A stretch of 64,000 nucleotides of DNA, taken from assembly GCA_945878355.1 (NCBI GenBank), contig CAMCTC010000015.1, forward strand, positions 9,033-73,032, read 5' to 3'. Origin of the DNA: Bordetella parapertussis (lineage in GTDB: Bacteria > Pseudomonadota > Gammaproteobacteria > Burkholderiales > Burkholderiaceae_C). Positions 53,788 through 64,000 of this stretch are shown piece by piece. The first letter of the stretch is position 1; every line of letters begins with the position of its first letter. The notes below the pieces were generated by a model. It was not told the origin of the DNA. It worked only from the letters and a program-made list of their open reading frames with translations, and searched no databases. The translations under genes and the position numbers were made by a program.

Positions 53788-54996
53788 ATGGACTTCCAGC
53801 ACAGTGAGCGCTCGATCGCGCTGCAGCAGCGCGTCCAGGCCTTCATGGACGAGTTTGTCATGCCGGCGCAAGCGACGTATCACGCCGAAGTGCGTGCCGG
53901 GGGCCACGCGGTGCCGCCGGTGCTGCAGTCGCTCAAGCAGCGCGCCCGCGATGCTGGGCTGTGGAACCTGTTTCTCAGCGGCGCCCATGGCTCAGGCCTG
54001 AGCAACCTGGAGTACGCGCCAGTCAAGGAGATCATGGGCCGGGTGTTGTGGGCGCCCGAGGTCTTCAACTGCTCGGCGCCCGATGCCGGCAACATGGAGG
54101 TGCTGGCGCAGTACGGCACGCCGGCGCAGCAACGCGATTGGCTGGTGCCGCTGCTGGCCGGCGAGATCCGTTCGGCTTTCGCGATGACCGAGCCTGCGGT
54201 GGCGTCCAGCGATGCGACCAACATCCAGACCACGATCCGCCGCGACGGTGACGACTACGTGATCGACGGCCGCAAGTGGTACACCTCGGGTGCGATGAAC
54301 GAGAGCTGCCAGCTGTTGATCGTGATGGGCAAGACCGACCCCGACAACCCCGACCGCCACCGCCAGCAGTCGATGATCCTGGTGCCGCGGCATGCGCCCG
54401 GCGTTCAGGTGCTGCGCGACATGGCGGTGTTCGGCTTCGACGATGGCCCAGGCGGTCACCCCGAGCTGGTGTTCAACTCGGTGCGGGTGCCCGCGAGCAA
54501 CATGTTGCTCGGCGAGGGCAGGGGCTTCGAGATCGCCCAAGGGCGGCTGGGGCCGGGACGCATCCATCACTGCATGCGCTTGATCGGCTGCGCCCAGCGT
54601 GCGCTGGAGCTGATGTGCAAGCGTGCGACCAGCCGGGTCGCTTTTGGTCGGTCGCTGGCCGAGCAGGGCTCGGTGCGCGAAGACATCGCACACTCGTTCT
54701 GCGAGATCGCCCAGGCCCGCTTGCTGACGCTGCAAGCCGCCGACAAGATGGACCGCGAAGGCAACAAGGCCGCGCGCGACCTGATCGCCGCAGCCAAGAT
54801 CGTCGTCCCCAGCATGGCCGCGCGGGTGATCGACCGCGCGATCCAGATCCACGGCGCTGCAGGCGTCTCACAGGACACCTTCCTGGCCGAGGCCTACACC
54901 TACGCACGTTTCATCCGCATCGGTGACGGGCCCGACCAGGTCCACCTGTCGGCGCTCGGCAAGCAACAACTGGGGCTGCACGGCGCCTCGGCCTGA
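53788..54996 (+). CDS. Acyl-CoA dehydrogenase (ACAD10/11-like), copy 1
   Basis: 402 residues, FAD enzyme. Family motifs: '[16 protein letters not shown]' (FAD/substrate), '[11 protein letters not shown]', '[20 protein letters not shown]' and '[12 protein letters not shown]'. Introduces a 2,3-double bond into an acyl-CoA, with electrons going to an electron-transfer flavoprotein. AGGAG precedes the ATG. A clear paralogue lies at 58355 in the same operon; the two share most motifs but differ in the N-terminal and C-terminal regions, so probably serve different steps or chain shapes. Confidence 0.92.
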   Translation: MDFQHSERSIALQQRVQAFMDEFVMPAQATYHAEVRAGGHAVPPVLQSLKQRARDAGLWNLFLSGAHGSGLSNLEYAPVKEIMGRVLWAPEVFNCSAPDAGNMEVLAQYGTPAQQRDWLVPLLAGEIRSAFAMTEPAVASSDATNIQTTIRRDGDDYVIDGRKWYTSGAMNESCQLLIVMGKTDPDNPDRHRQQSMILVPRHAPGVQVLRDMAVFGFDDGPGGHPELVFNSVRVPASNMLLGEGRGFEIAQGRLGPGRIHHCMRLIGCAQRALELMCKRATSRVAFGRSLAEQGSVREDIAHSFCEIAQARLLTLQAADKMDREGNKAARDLIAAAKIVVPSMAARVIDRAIQIHGAAGVSQDTFLAEAYTYARFIRIGDGPDQVHLSALGKQQLGLHGASA

Positions 54997-55041
54997 GAAA
55001 TAACAACCCGTGACAAACCTCAACATCCAAGGAAAAACGAC

Positions 55042-56037
55042 ATGAAAGCCCTGCTCTGCAAGAAACATGGTCCGCCCGAATCGCTGGTGCTCGAGGAGGT
55101 GCCTGATCTGGTGCCTGGTCCGGGCGAAGTGGTGATCGCTGTGCACGCCGCGGCGGCCAACTTTCCCGACACGCTGATCATCGAAAACAAATACCAGTTC
55201 AAGCCACCGCTGCCGTTTTCTCCCGGCGGCGAGGTCGCGGGAACGATCGTCGCGGTGGGCGAGGGCGTGGTCGATCATGCGGTGGGCGACCCGGTGATCG
55301 GCTCCTGCGGTTGGGGCGGTTTTGCCGAGCAGGTGAAGGTGCCCGTTCGCAAGCTGCAGCGCCTGCCCGCTGGCGTTGCGATGGATCTGGCGGCCTCGCT
55401 GATCATGACCTATGGCACGACGCATTACGCGCTGACCGACCGCGCCCAGTTGCAGCCTGGCGAAACCCTGCTGGTGCTGGGTGCGGCGGGCGGCACAGGC
55501 TTGTCGGCGATCGAGCTTGGCAAGCTGGCCGGCGCGCGCGTGATCGCCGCGGCCTCCAGCGACGAGCGGCTCGCGCTGTGCAAGCGCCTGGGCGCTGACG
55601 AAACCATCAACTACGCCACCGAAGACATGCGCGAGCGCCTGCGCGAGCTCACCGGTGGCCGCGGCGTCGACGTTGTCTACGACCCGGTGGGCGGCGCTTA
55701 CACCGAGACCGCGGTTCGCAGCATGGCCTGGAAGGGCCGGCTGCTGGTGATTGGCTTCACCACCGGCGAGATCCCGAAGATCGCGCTCAACCTGACGCTG
55801 CTCAAGGGTTGCTCGCTCGTCGGCGTTTTCTACGGTGCATTTGCCGAGAAAGAGCCTGCGCGTCACCGGGTGCTGATGGACGAACTGCTGGGCTGGCTGG
55901 GATCGGGTCGAATCCGGCCTGCCGTGACCGCGCATTACCCGCTCGAGCAAGCCAGCCTGGCTTTGCGCGAGCTCGCCGACCGTCGCGCCACCGGCAAGAT
56001 CGTCATCACCACTGCGTTGGGCCGCGCTGCCGGTTGA
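55042..56037 (+). CDS. NADPH:quinone oxidoreductase-like MDR protein
   Basis: 331 residues, zinc-independent medium-chain reductase. 'ANFPDTLIIENKYQFKPPLP' and 'FSPGGEVAGTIVAVGEGV' are typical of the quinone oxidoreductase/enoyl reductase branch, and the NADPH fold has 'LVLGAAGGTGLSAIEL'. No zinc-ligand cysteines of the structural lobe are seen. In this operon it may reduce an enoyl intermediate rather than a quinone (inference). ATG at 55042, AAGGA upstream. Confidence 0.9.
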   Translation: MKALLCKKHGPPESLVLEEVPDLVPGPGEVVIAVHAAAANFPDTLIIENKYQFKPPLPFSPGGEVAGTIVAVGEGVVDHAVGDPVIGSCGWGGFAEQVKVPVRKLQRLPAGVAMDLAASLIMTYGTTHYALTDRAQLQPGETLLVLGAAGGTGLSAIELGKLAGARVIAAASSDERLALCKRLGADETINYATEDMRERLRELTGGRGVDVVYDPVGGAYTETAVRSMAWKGRLLVIGFTTGEIPKIALNLTLLKGCSLVGVFYGAFAEKEPARHRVLMDELLGWLGSGRIRPAVTAHYPLEQASLALRELADRRATGKIVITTALGRAAG

Positions 56038-56105
56038 TACGCTGAGCGCGCCGCCGGCATGCCGGTGGCGCGATGGATTGCAAGCAGAACTCAAAGAAAA
56101 TCGAC

Positions 56106-58256
<2,151 letters not shown>

Positions 58257-58354
58257 CCTGTCCCCTGAAAGGCGCTGGGGTTTCTGTCAGGAGACCTTGG
58301 TCAAACCGCAGGCTGCAGCGATTCCGTTTCCATCCAACCGACCCCGAGAAACCC

Positions 58355-59560
<1,206 letters not shown>

Positions 59561-59573
59561 GCGGTGACCGCTC

Positions 59574-59606
59574 AAAAAAAGGCCTCCTGGACGGAGGCCT
59601 TTTTTG
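59574..59606 (+). terminator. Rho-independent terminator of the acyl-CoA operon
   Basis: AAAAAAAGGCCTCC, loop TGGAC, GGAGGCCTTTTTT: a perfect 7-base GC-rich stem flanked by A and T runs. The flanking A/T tracts make it usable from both directions, so it can also end the convergent H-NS transcript. Confidence 0.9.
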
Positions 59607-59645
59607 TGTCAGTCGATGCCGAGTCAGACTCGGCGTTGGCCGGTG

Positions 59646-60236
59646 TCAGGCTGGCGTGGCGGCGACTGGCGCTGCAGTCGAGGCGGACGCTGGCGCAGCA
59701 GCGGCTTTCTTCGCGGCCCGGGCAGGCTTCTTGGCCACGGCGGTCGAGGCAGACGTGGCCTTCTTGGCGCGGGTCTTTTTCACCGCCGGCACGGCAGGCG
59801 CTGCAGCTTTGGCAGTGTCAACCTTGGCGACAGCGGCAACAGATTTCTTGGCGGCGCGTTTCTTGGGCGCGGGCTTGGTCACTGCGGCCTGGGCGGCTGC
59901 GGCTGGGGCGTTGATCAGGAACTTGTCGCGATTTTTCGCGCCAGCAATCCAACCAGGCGCTTTGCCGTTGCCGGTCCAGGTCTGGCCGGTCTTGGGGTCG
60001 CGGAACTTGGGAATGCCGGCTGTCTTGCGTGCGACGGGCTTGCGCTTGGCCGTGCCAAGCTTCGTGCTTTTCCTACCGGCAGCACTTGGCAACCCCAGGT
60101 CGCTGGCCGTCAAATGGTACTTGCCCATCAACTCCTTGATCTTGGCGGTGGCTGCGCCAACCTCGGATTTTTGAATGGCTGCGGCCTGCTTTTCGAGGTC
60201 GGCGATTTGCTTTTGGATTGCTGAAAGAGTAGCCAT
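59646..60236 (-). CDS. H-NS-family nucleoid protein with lysine/alanine-rich C-terminal tail
   Basis: 196 residues. N-terminal coiled-coil oligomerisation region ('IQKQIADLEKQAAAIQ'), central DNA-binding motif 'FRDPKTGQTWTGNGKAPGWI' typical of betaproteobacterial H-NS/BpH3, then an ~85-residue tail of Ala/Lys/Pro ('KPAPKKRAAKKS'). It silences AT-rich and foreign DNA. Standard H-NS homologues are ~95-135 residues, so the tail is an addition, as in the HU-like protein at 49371. ATG at 60236. Confidence 0.9.
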   Translation of the reverse strand: MATLSAIQKQIADLEKQAAAIQKSEVGAATAKIKELMGKYHLTASDLGLPSAAGRKSTKLGTAKRKPVARKTAGIPKFRDPKTGQTWTGNGKAPGWIAGAKNRDKFLINAPAAAAQAAVTKPAPKKRAAKKSVAAVAKVDTAKAAAPAVPAVKKTRAKKATSASTAVAKKPARAAKKAAAAPASASTAAPVAATPA

Positions 60237-61111
60237 TGAATGAATTGGTAAGCGGTTGCGAGGACGCGAGTCTATCTGCACACGCGACAGGTGTCGAGAC
60301 GATGCCTAGACAAGCTGGGTTCTTGCCCTTCATTCAAGCCGATTCAGTGCTAATCCACAACATCATGCGGATGCAGTTTCAACCCAATCTGCGCGGGTTG
60401 TTGGGCAGAGAATTTGCAGCCTCTGAAGCCAATAGTCCGCCACCCAAAGGCCTTGTCGACCCATCGCATCACCGTCGTTGGCGCACTCGCAGGCGTGTTT
60501 GTCGATAGTGGGTCTCATGGTGCGGCGATTGACCCGAGACCGACCCGCGAGTGGTCGTTGCCCGTCACTCAGGCACGCGCAATGCCATGCGAATCGAGAA
60601 CCAAGTCCATCCAAAGAAAACCGCTGTCTTGCCATGCTGCGAAGTCACTTCCAGGCTGTCTATGAACCTTGGTGCTGGCTTGCCAAAGAAAGGTCAACCG
60701 GGACTGCCGGGACTTCCGGGCCGTCCGCCGCCGATCGTCGCTTTGCCGGATCACCTCGCCCGAGGCGGTTCTCGCTACCGCTGACAAGCGCAAGGAGATG
60801 GCTCAGTCGATTCGTTGAAGCTTTTGCAGGACGCGTACTTGATTGATTTGCCAATGATTGATCGACGGGCATCACGGTGCCCATCATTCGCGCGTCGAAG
60901 CACGGGTTTGACAACGGCAATCTGGTGGGATCGACCTCAAGCGGCGATATTGCCTGCAGCGCGACTGACCGATGGCGTGATGCTGGCGCCGGCTTCAAGG
61001 GTTTCGCGGTCGGAGGATCCGCGCAACGGCAAGAGTGGAACTTCACCTGGATGAACCTTGCTTGGCGTTGATCAAAGTGTGAGATCATGTAAAAGCAATA
61101 AACTGAATAAA
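60237..61111. other. 875-base region without a convincing gene
   Basis: Lies between the H-NS gene (-) and the truncated response regulator (+). Several short frames exist on both strands, but none has a recognised motif, strong ribosome-binding site or homology that I can identify. One reads 'GQPGLPGLPGRPPP', a simple repeat. The end near 61080-61110 is AT-rich and may hold the promoter of the next gene. It may be eroded coding sequence. Confidence 0.5.
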
Positions 61112-61576
61112 ATGATCCGAATCGCCATCGTCGACGACAACGCCATCATCCGTGCTGGTCTGCGGCAGTTCTTCGCCGAGCAGGCCGATTTCTCGGTGGT
61201 GGCAGAGGCGGTCAATGGTCACGAGGCACTAGCCATCGTCGCCAAAGGTGAGGTCGATGTGCTGCTGTTGGACTTGTCGATGCCGGACCAAAGTGGCGTC
61301 GACGCGCTGGCGGAGATCAAGGCCTTGGCACCGGCTTTGCCGGTGCTGATCCTCAGCGGCTTCCCCGAGGCGCACTATGCGAACGCGATGATGCGGCGCG
61401 GCGCCAGCGCCTACCTGAACAAGGACTGCGACCCCGAGGACATCGTCAGGGCGATCCGCTTCTTGTTCCTCGGACGTGGCATGTCAGTGACCGGCAAACC
61501 CGTTGGCACGGGTGTGAGCCGCGTGCAGGAAAAGCCCGGTTCGACGCGGCCCGGTTGGCCCGGGCGAAAATGGTGA
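61112..61576 (+). CDS. Truncated response regulator (receiver domain only)
   Basis: 154 residues. Residues 1-~122 are a NarL-type receiver: 'IRIAIVDDNAIIRAGLRQFF', phospho-acceptor in 'VLLLDLSMPD', 'LILSGFPEAHYA' and 'LNKDCDPED'. They closely match the regulator at 63096. After 'FLGRG' the two diverge and the LuxR helix-turn-helix is missing; the tail 'EKPGSTRPGWPGRKW' looks like read-through of non-homologous DNA. It is either a broken duplicate or a stand-alone receiver competing for phosphate. Confidence 0.78.
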   Translation: MIRIAIVDDNAIIRAGLRQFFAEQADFSVVAEAVNGHEALAIVAKGEVDVLLLDLSMPDQSGVDALAEIKALAPALPVLILSGFPEAHYANAMMRRGASAYLNKDCDPEDIVRAIRFLFLGRGMSVTGKPVGTGVSRVQEKPGSTRPGWPGRKW

Positions 61577-61645
61577 TCCATCTGTCTGGCGCGCGCTGAT
61601 CGGACGATCGTTCGTTGCCATGACTTAGGCTGCATGCGCTGCCCT

Positions 61646-63040
61646 TCAAGCGGACGAGCTTGTTTCTGCAATGCCAGCACTCTGGCCAGCGTCATCCGAT
61701 CCGGACTCCGGCAGGCTGGCCCTCAACTCAGTGCCTTGCCCTGGCGCTGACAGCACCGACAGGCTGCCGCCCTCGGCTTCGACCCGAAAGCGCATGCCCA
61801 GCAGCCCATAGGCGCCGCTATGAACCAACTTGCTGTCAAAGCCGACCCCGTCGTCTCGCACCGAGACCTCCACCTGGCCGTCCCTTGCTGCCAGTTCGAT
61901 CCAGACCTGGCTGGCCTCGGCGTACTTGCTGATGTTGGTGATCGCCTCCTGCGCCAGCCTGTAGACCATCAGCTCGGCGGACGGCTGCAGCCTGACCGGC
62001 GCCAGCGTGCAGTGCACCGCGATGCCCGAGTGCTCGGCGTATTCCCGCGCCAGGATCTCCAGCGTCGCGAGCAGCCCCAAGTTGCCAAGCGTTGAGGGTC
62101 GCAAGTCCTCGATGATGCGACGTCCCAGCGCGATGCTGCTGTTGAGCGTCTCGACCAGGTGAGCGAGGCGTTCCAGCGCTTCGGGTGCGGTGCCGGCCAG
62201 CCGCGACCTGATGCGCGCGGCGTCGAGCTTGGCCGAGGTCAGCAGTGCGCCAAGCTCGTCGTGCAGATTGCGCGCCAGGCGGTTGCGCTCGTCCTCGCGT
62301 GCGGTCTGCAAGTGGTGGGTCAGCTCGGTCAGTTGCGCGGTGCGCTGGATCACCTCGATTTCGAGCCGATCTCGTTCGGCTTGAATCGCCTGTTTGAGCT
62401 CCTGCTGATGCGCCAACACCACCTTGGACTGGCGCAGATACATCAACAGCGCGATCACGCACAGCGCGCTCAGCACTGCCATGCCGATTCGGCTGAACAT
62501 CAGCGTGGCGTAGATATCGGTCCGGCTCGACGCGGTCGCTCGGTTCGAGACTTGCTGCAATTCGCCGATGCTGGATCTCAACTCATCCATCAAGCGATTG
62601 CCTTCGCCGCCCGCGACGAGTTCGATCGCTGCGCGAGGTTCGCCGCTGTCGTGCAGTTTGATGGTCTGTGCCAGCAACGTCAGTCGGGCTTCGCCCAGTC
62701 GGTGAATCCGTGCGAGCAAAGCACTCGTTTCGGGTTCGTCAGCATGGTCACGGTCGAGTGCTCGGGAGGCTTTTTCGACTCGTTTGACCCCGATCGCATA
62801 GGGTTTCAGAAACTCTGCTTGTCCGGTCATCAGGTATCCGCGCTGACCGGTCTCGGCGTCGACCAAGCCTTCGAAGAGTTGCCAGGCGCTGGTGCGTTCA
62901 GCCTGCACCTCGGCCAGCGCGCGCAGCGTGCCGGTCGCGCGCCAATACGATCCTTCGCTGAGCAGCACCATTGCCACGGCCGCGATACAGGCCATCGAGA
63001 AGGCGATGGCAGCCCGTTTGGTGACTCGGCGGTCATTCAT
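61646..63040 (-). CDS. CHASE3-domain NarX-type sensor histidine kinase
   Basis: 464 residues. First helix ('AAIAFSMACIAAVAMVLLSE'), a periplasmic CHASE3 domain (~35-185, 'LVDAETGQRGYLMTGQ'), a second helix ~185-205, a coiled-coil linker, then HisKA_3 with phospho-His in 'ARNLHDELGALLTSAK' and an ATPase domain ('QEAITNISKYA', 'RDDGVGFD', 'GAYGLLGMRFRVEAEGG'). It should phosphorylate the divergent LuxR regulator. ATG at 63040 with GAGG upstream; the frame's earlier TTG is less likely. Confidence 0.92.
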   Translation of the reverse strand: MNDRRVTKRAAIAFSMACIAAVAMVLLSEGSYWRATGTLRALAEVQAERTSAWQLFEGLVDAETGQRGYLMTGQAEFLKPYAIGVKRVEKASRALDRDHADEPETSALLARIHRLGEARLTLLAQTIKLHDSGEPRAAIELVAGGEGNRLMDELRSSIGELQQVSNRATASSRTDIYATLMFSRIGMAVLSALCVIALLMYLRQSKVVLAHQQELKQAIQAERDRLEIEVIQRTAQLTELTHHLQTAREDERNRLARNLHDELGALLTSAKLDAARIRSRLAGTAPEALERLAHLVETLNSSIALGRRIIEDLRPSTLGNLGLLATLEILAREYAEHSGIAVHCTLAPVRLQPSAELMVYRLAQEAITNISKYAEASQVWIELAARDGQVEVSVRDDGVGFDSKLVHSGAYGLLGMRFRVEAEGGSLSVLSAPGQGTELRASLPESGSDDAGQSAGIAETSSSA

Positions 63041-63095
63041 GTCGATCCTCAATGCAAAATGCGGTGTCAGCCAACGCGGAGCGCGTCAAGAACCC

Positions 63096-63728
63096 ATGAT
63101 CCGAATTGCCATCGTCGATGACCACGCCATCGTCCGGGCCGGACTGCGCCAGTTCTTCGCCGACCAGCCCGATTTCTCGGTGGTCGCTGAAGCTGCCAAC
63201 GGGCGAGACGCGCTTGCCATTGTGCGCGCTGGCGAGATTGACGTGATGGTGCTCGATATTTCGATGCCCGAGCAGAACGGTGTCGACACGCTGGCGGCGA
63301 TCAAGCTGCGTGCGCCCGAACTGCCGGTGCTGATCCTCAGCGGTTTTCCGGAGGCGCATTACGCGACCACCTTGCTGCGCCAGGGCGCCAGCGGTTATCT
63401 CAACAAGGACTGCGATCCTGAAGAGATCGTCAAGGCGATCCGAACAGTGTTTCGAGGCCGCAAGTACATCAGTGTTGGAATGGCTGAGCGCCTGGCCGAA
63501 GGATTGGTCGCGGGTGGCGACAAACCCTTGCATGAACAACTCTCAGAGCGCGAGTTGCAGGTCTTTCTGCGCTTGGCTCAGGGACAGACCATCGGCCACT
63601 TGGCCGATGACTTGTCGCTCAGCGTCAAGACCGTCAGCACCTACCGCAGCCGGGTGCTCGACAAGATGGGTCTGGCGTCGAACAGCGACCTGACCTATTA
63701 CGCGCTGAAGAACGGCTTGATCCAGTAG
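63096..63728 (+). CDS. LuxR/NarL-family response regulator
   Basis: 210 residues. Receiver domain (1-~120; Asp in 'VMVLDISMPEQ', Lys in 'LNKDCDPEE') and C-terminal LuxR helix-turn-helix ('LSERELQVFLRLAQGQT', 'LSVKTVSTYRSRVLDKMG'). Divergent from the kinase gene with a 55-base gap, so both probably share one regulatory region. Targets unknown. The ATG at 63096 starts the canonical receiver. Confidence 0.94.
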   Translation: MIRIAIVDDHAIVRAGLRQFFADQPDFSVVAEAANGRDALAIVRAGEIDVMVLDISMPEQNGVDTLAAIKLRAPELPVLILSGFPEAHYATTLLRQGASGYLNKDCDPEEIVKAIRTVFRGRKYISVGMAERLAEGLVAGGDKPLHEQLSERELQVFLRLAQGQTIGHLADDLSLSVKTVSTYRSRVLDKMGLASNSDLTYYALKNGLIQ

Positions 63729-63734
63729 ATCGAA

Positions 63735-64000
63735 TCAGGGCAGGGTGCCAGCGTCGTCATCGACCACGAGGTCGTTGCAGTATTCGATCAGTCCTTCGAT
63801 GTCATGCGATTTGTCGAACACTTCGTCGGCGCCGAGTTGCAGGCACTTGCTGCGCATGTCCTGGGTCGCATAGTTGCTCAGCACCACCAGTTTGGGTCGC
63901 GGTGCCAAGGCGGCGCCGGCTCGGATCACGCCAAGACCTGATCCGGTCTTGAGAAAGATGTCGATGATCACCAGGTCGACCGGATTCTCGGGCTGGGTCA
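63735..64000 (-). CDS. Response regulator receiver domain protein (3' part)
   Basis: The frame is open to the window edge, so the start is missing. Visible are the phospho-acceptor region 'DLVIIDIFLKTGSGLGVIRA', 'LVVLSNYATQDMR' and 'GADEVFDKSHDIEGLI', consistent with a single-domain or C-terminal receiver. It ends only 6 bases from the LuxR regulator stop, convergently, so it is likely to belong to the same signalling locus. Confidence 0.8.
   Translation of the reverse strand, partial: TQPENPVDLVIIDIFLKTGSGLGVIRAGAALAPRPKLVVLSNYATQDMRSKCLQLGADEVFDKSHDIEGLIEYCNDLVVDDDAGTLP

Noticed and set aside
60414-60846. Short ORFs in the gap before the truncated regulator, one with 'GQPGLPGLPGRPPP'
   Set aside because: Overlapping frames on both strands, no ribosome-binding site or homology; the collagen-like triplets are a short simple repeat.

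Overview
This is GC-rich chromosomal DNA from a betaproteobacterium, most likely of the order Burkholderiales (Comamonadaceae/Rubrivivax-Leptothrix neighbourhood). The evidence is two orphan Bug/TctC solute-binding proteins, H-NS and HU paralogues with lysine/alanine-rich tails, and a membrane-bound hydrogenase cluster with the same gene order as that of Ralstonia eutropha. No rRNA, tRNA, CRISPR array or insertion sequence was recognised.

Layout. 1-6166 (+): the end of a branched-chain-type ABC importer (livM partial, livG, livF), translationally linked to a NicAB-like molybdenum hydroxylase whose large subunit carries three fused haem-c domains. 6185-13923: mixed single genes (a triplicated outer-membrane-like protein, an AEC permease, a chalcone-isomerase-like protein, two Bug receptors, xerD, a RodZ-like protein and a small helix-hairpin-helix protein). 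14085-16357 (-): a decaying multihaem cytochrome locus with a monohaem cytochrome c, a CymA/NapC-type tetrahaem quinol dehydrogenase and a frameshifted, truncated OmcA/MtrC-type decahaem lipoprotein.

16466-32328 (-): one continuous 17-gene run, hoxKGZMLOQRTV-hypABFCDE-hoxX, encoding an O2-tolerant membrane-bound [NiFe]-hydrogenase with its full maturation machinery. The small subunit has the two supernumerary cysteines of the [4Fe-3S] cluster. 32508-35907 (+): an ORF joining a RatA-like domain to a cyclic-nucleotide-binding domain, then a membrane HdrD-like Fe-S oxidoreductase.

35941-49247 (-): an unusual 14-gene run. It starts with a pyruvate-type 2-oxoacid:ferredoxin oxidoreductase (gamma, alpha, beta and an FAD/2x[4Fe-4S] subunit), continues with a hemerythrin, and ends with a nine-gene A/V-type ATPase (H, C, I, K, F, E, A, B, D). 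Genes are tightly packed, several overlap, and an FNR-type dyad (TTGA-N6-TCAA) precedes the first. It looks like a micro-oxic/anaerobic energy module and is the most interesting part of the window.

49371-60236: an HU-like protein, a six-gene acyl-CoA carboxylase/beta-oxidation operon (+) closed by a strong intrinsic terminator, and an H-NS protein. 61112-64000: a two-component locus with a CHASE3 histidine kinase, its divergent LuxR-type regulator, a truncated duplicate regulator lacking the DNA-binding domain, and a partial receiver protein at the edge.
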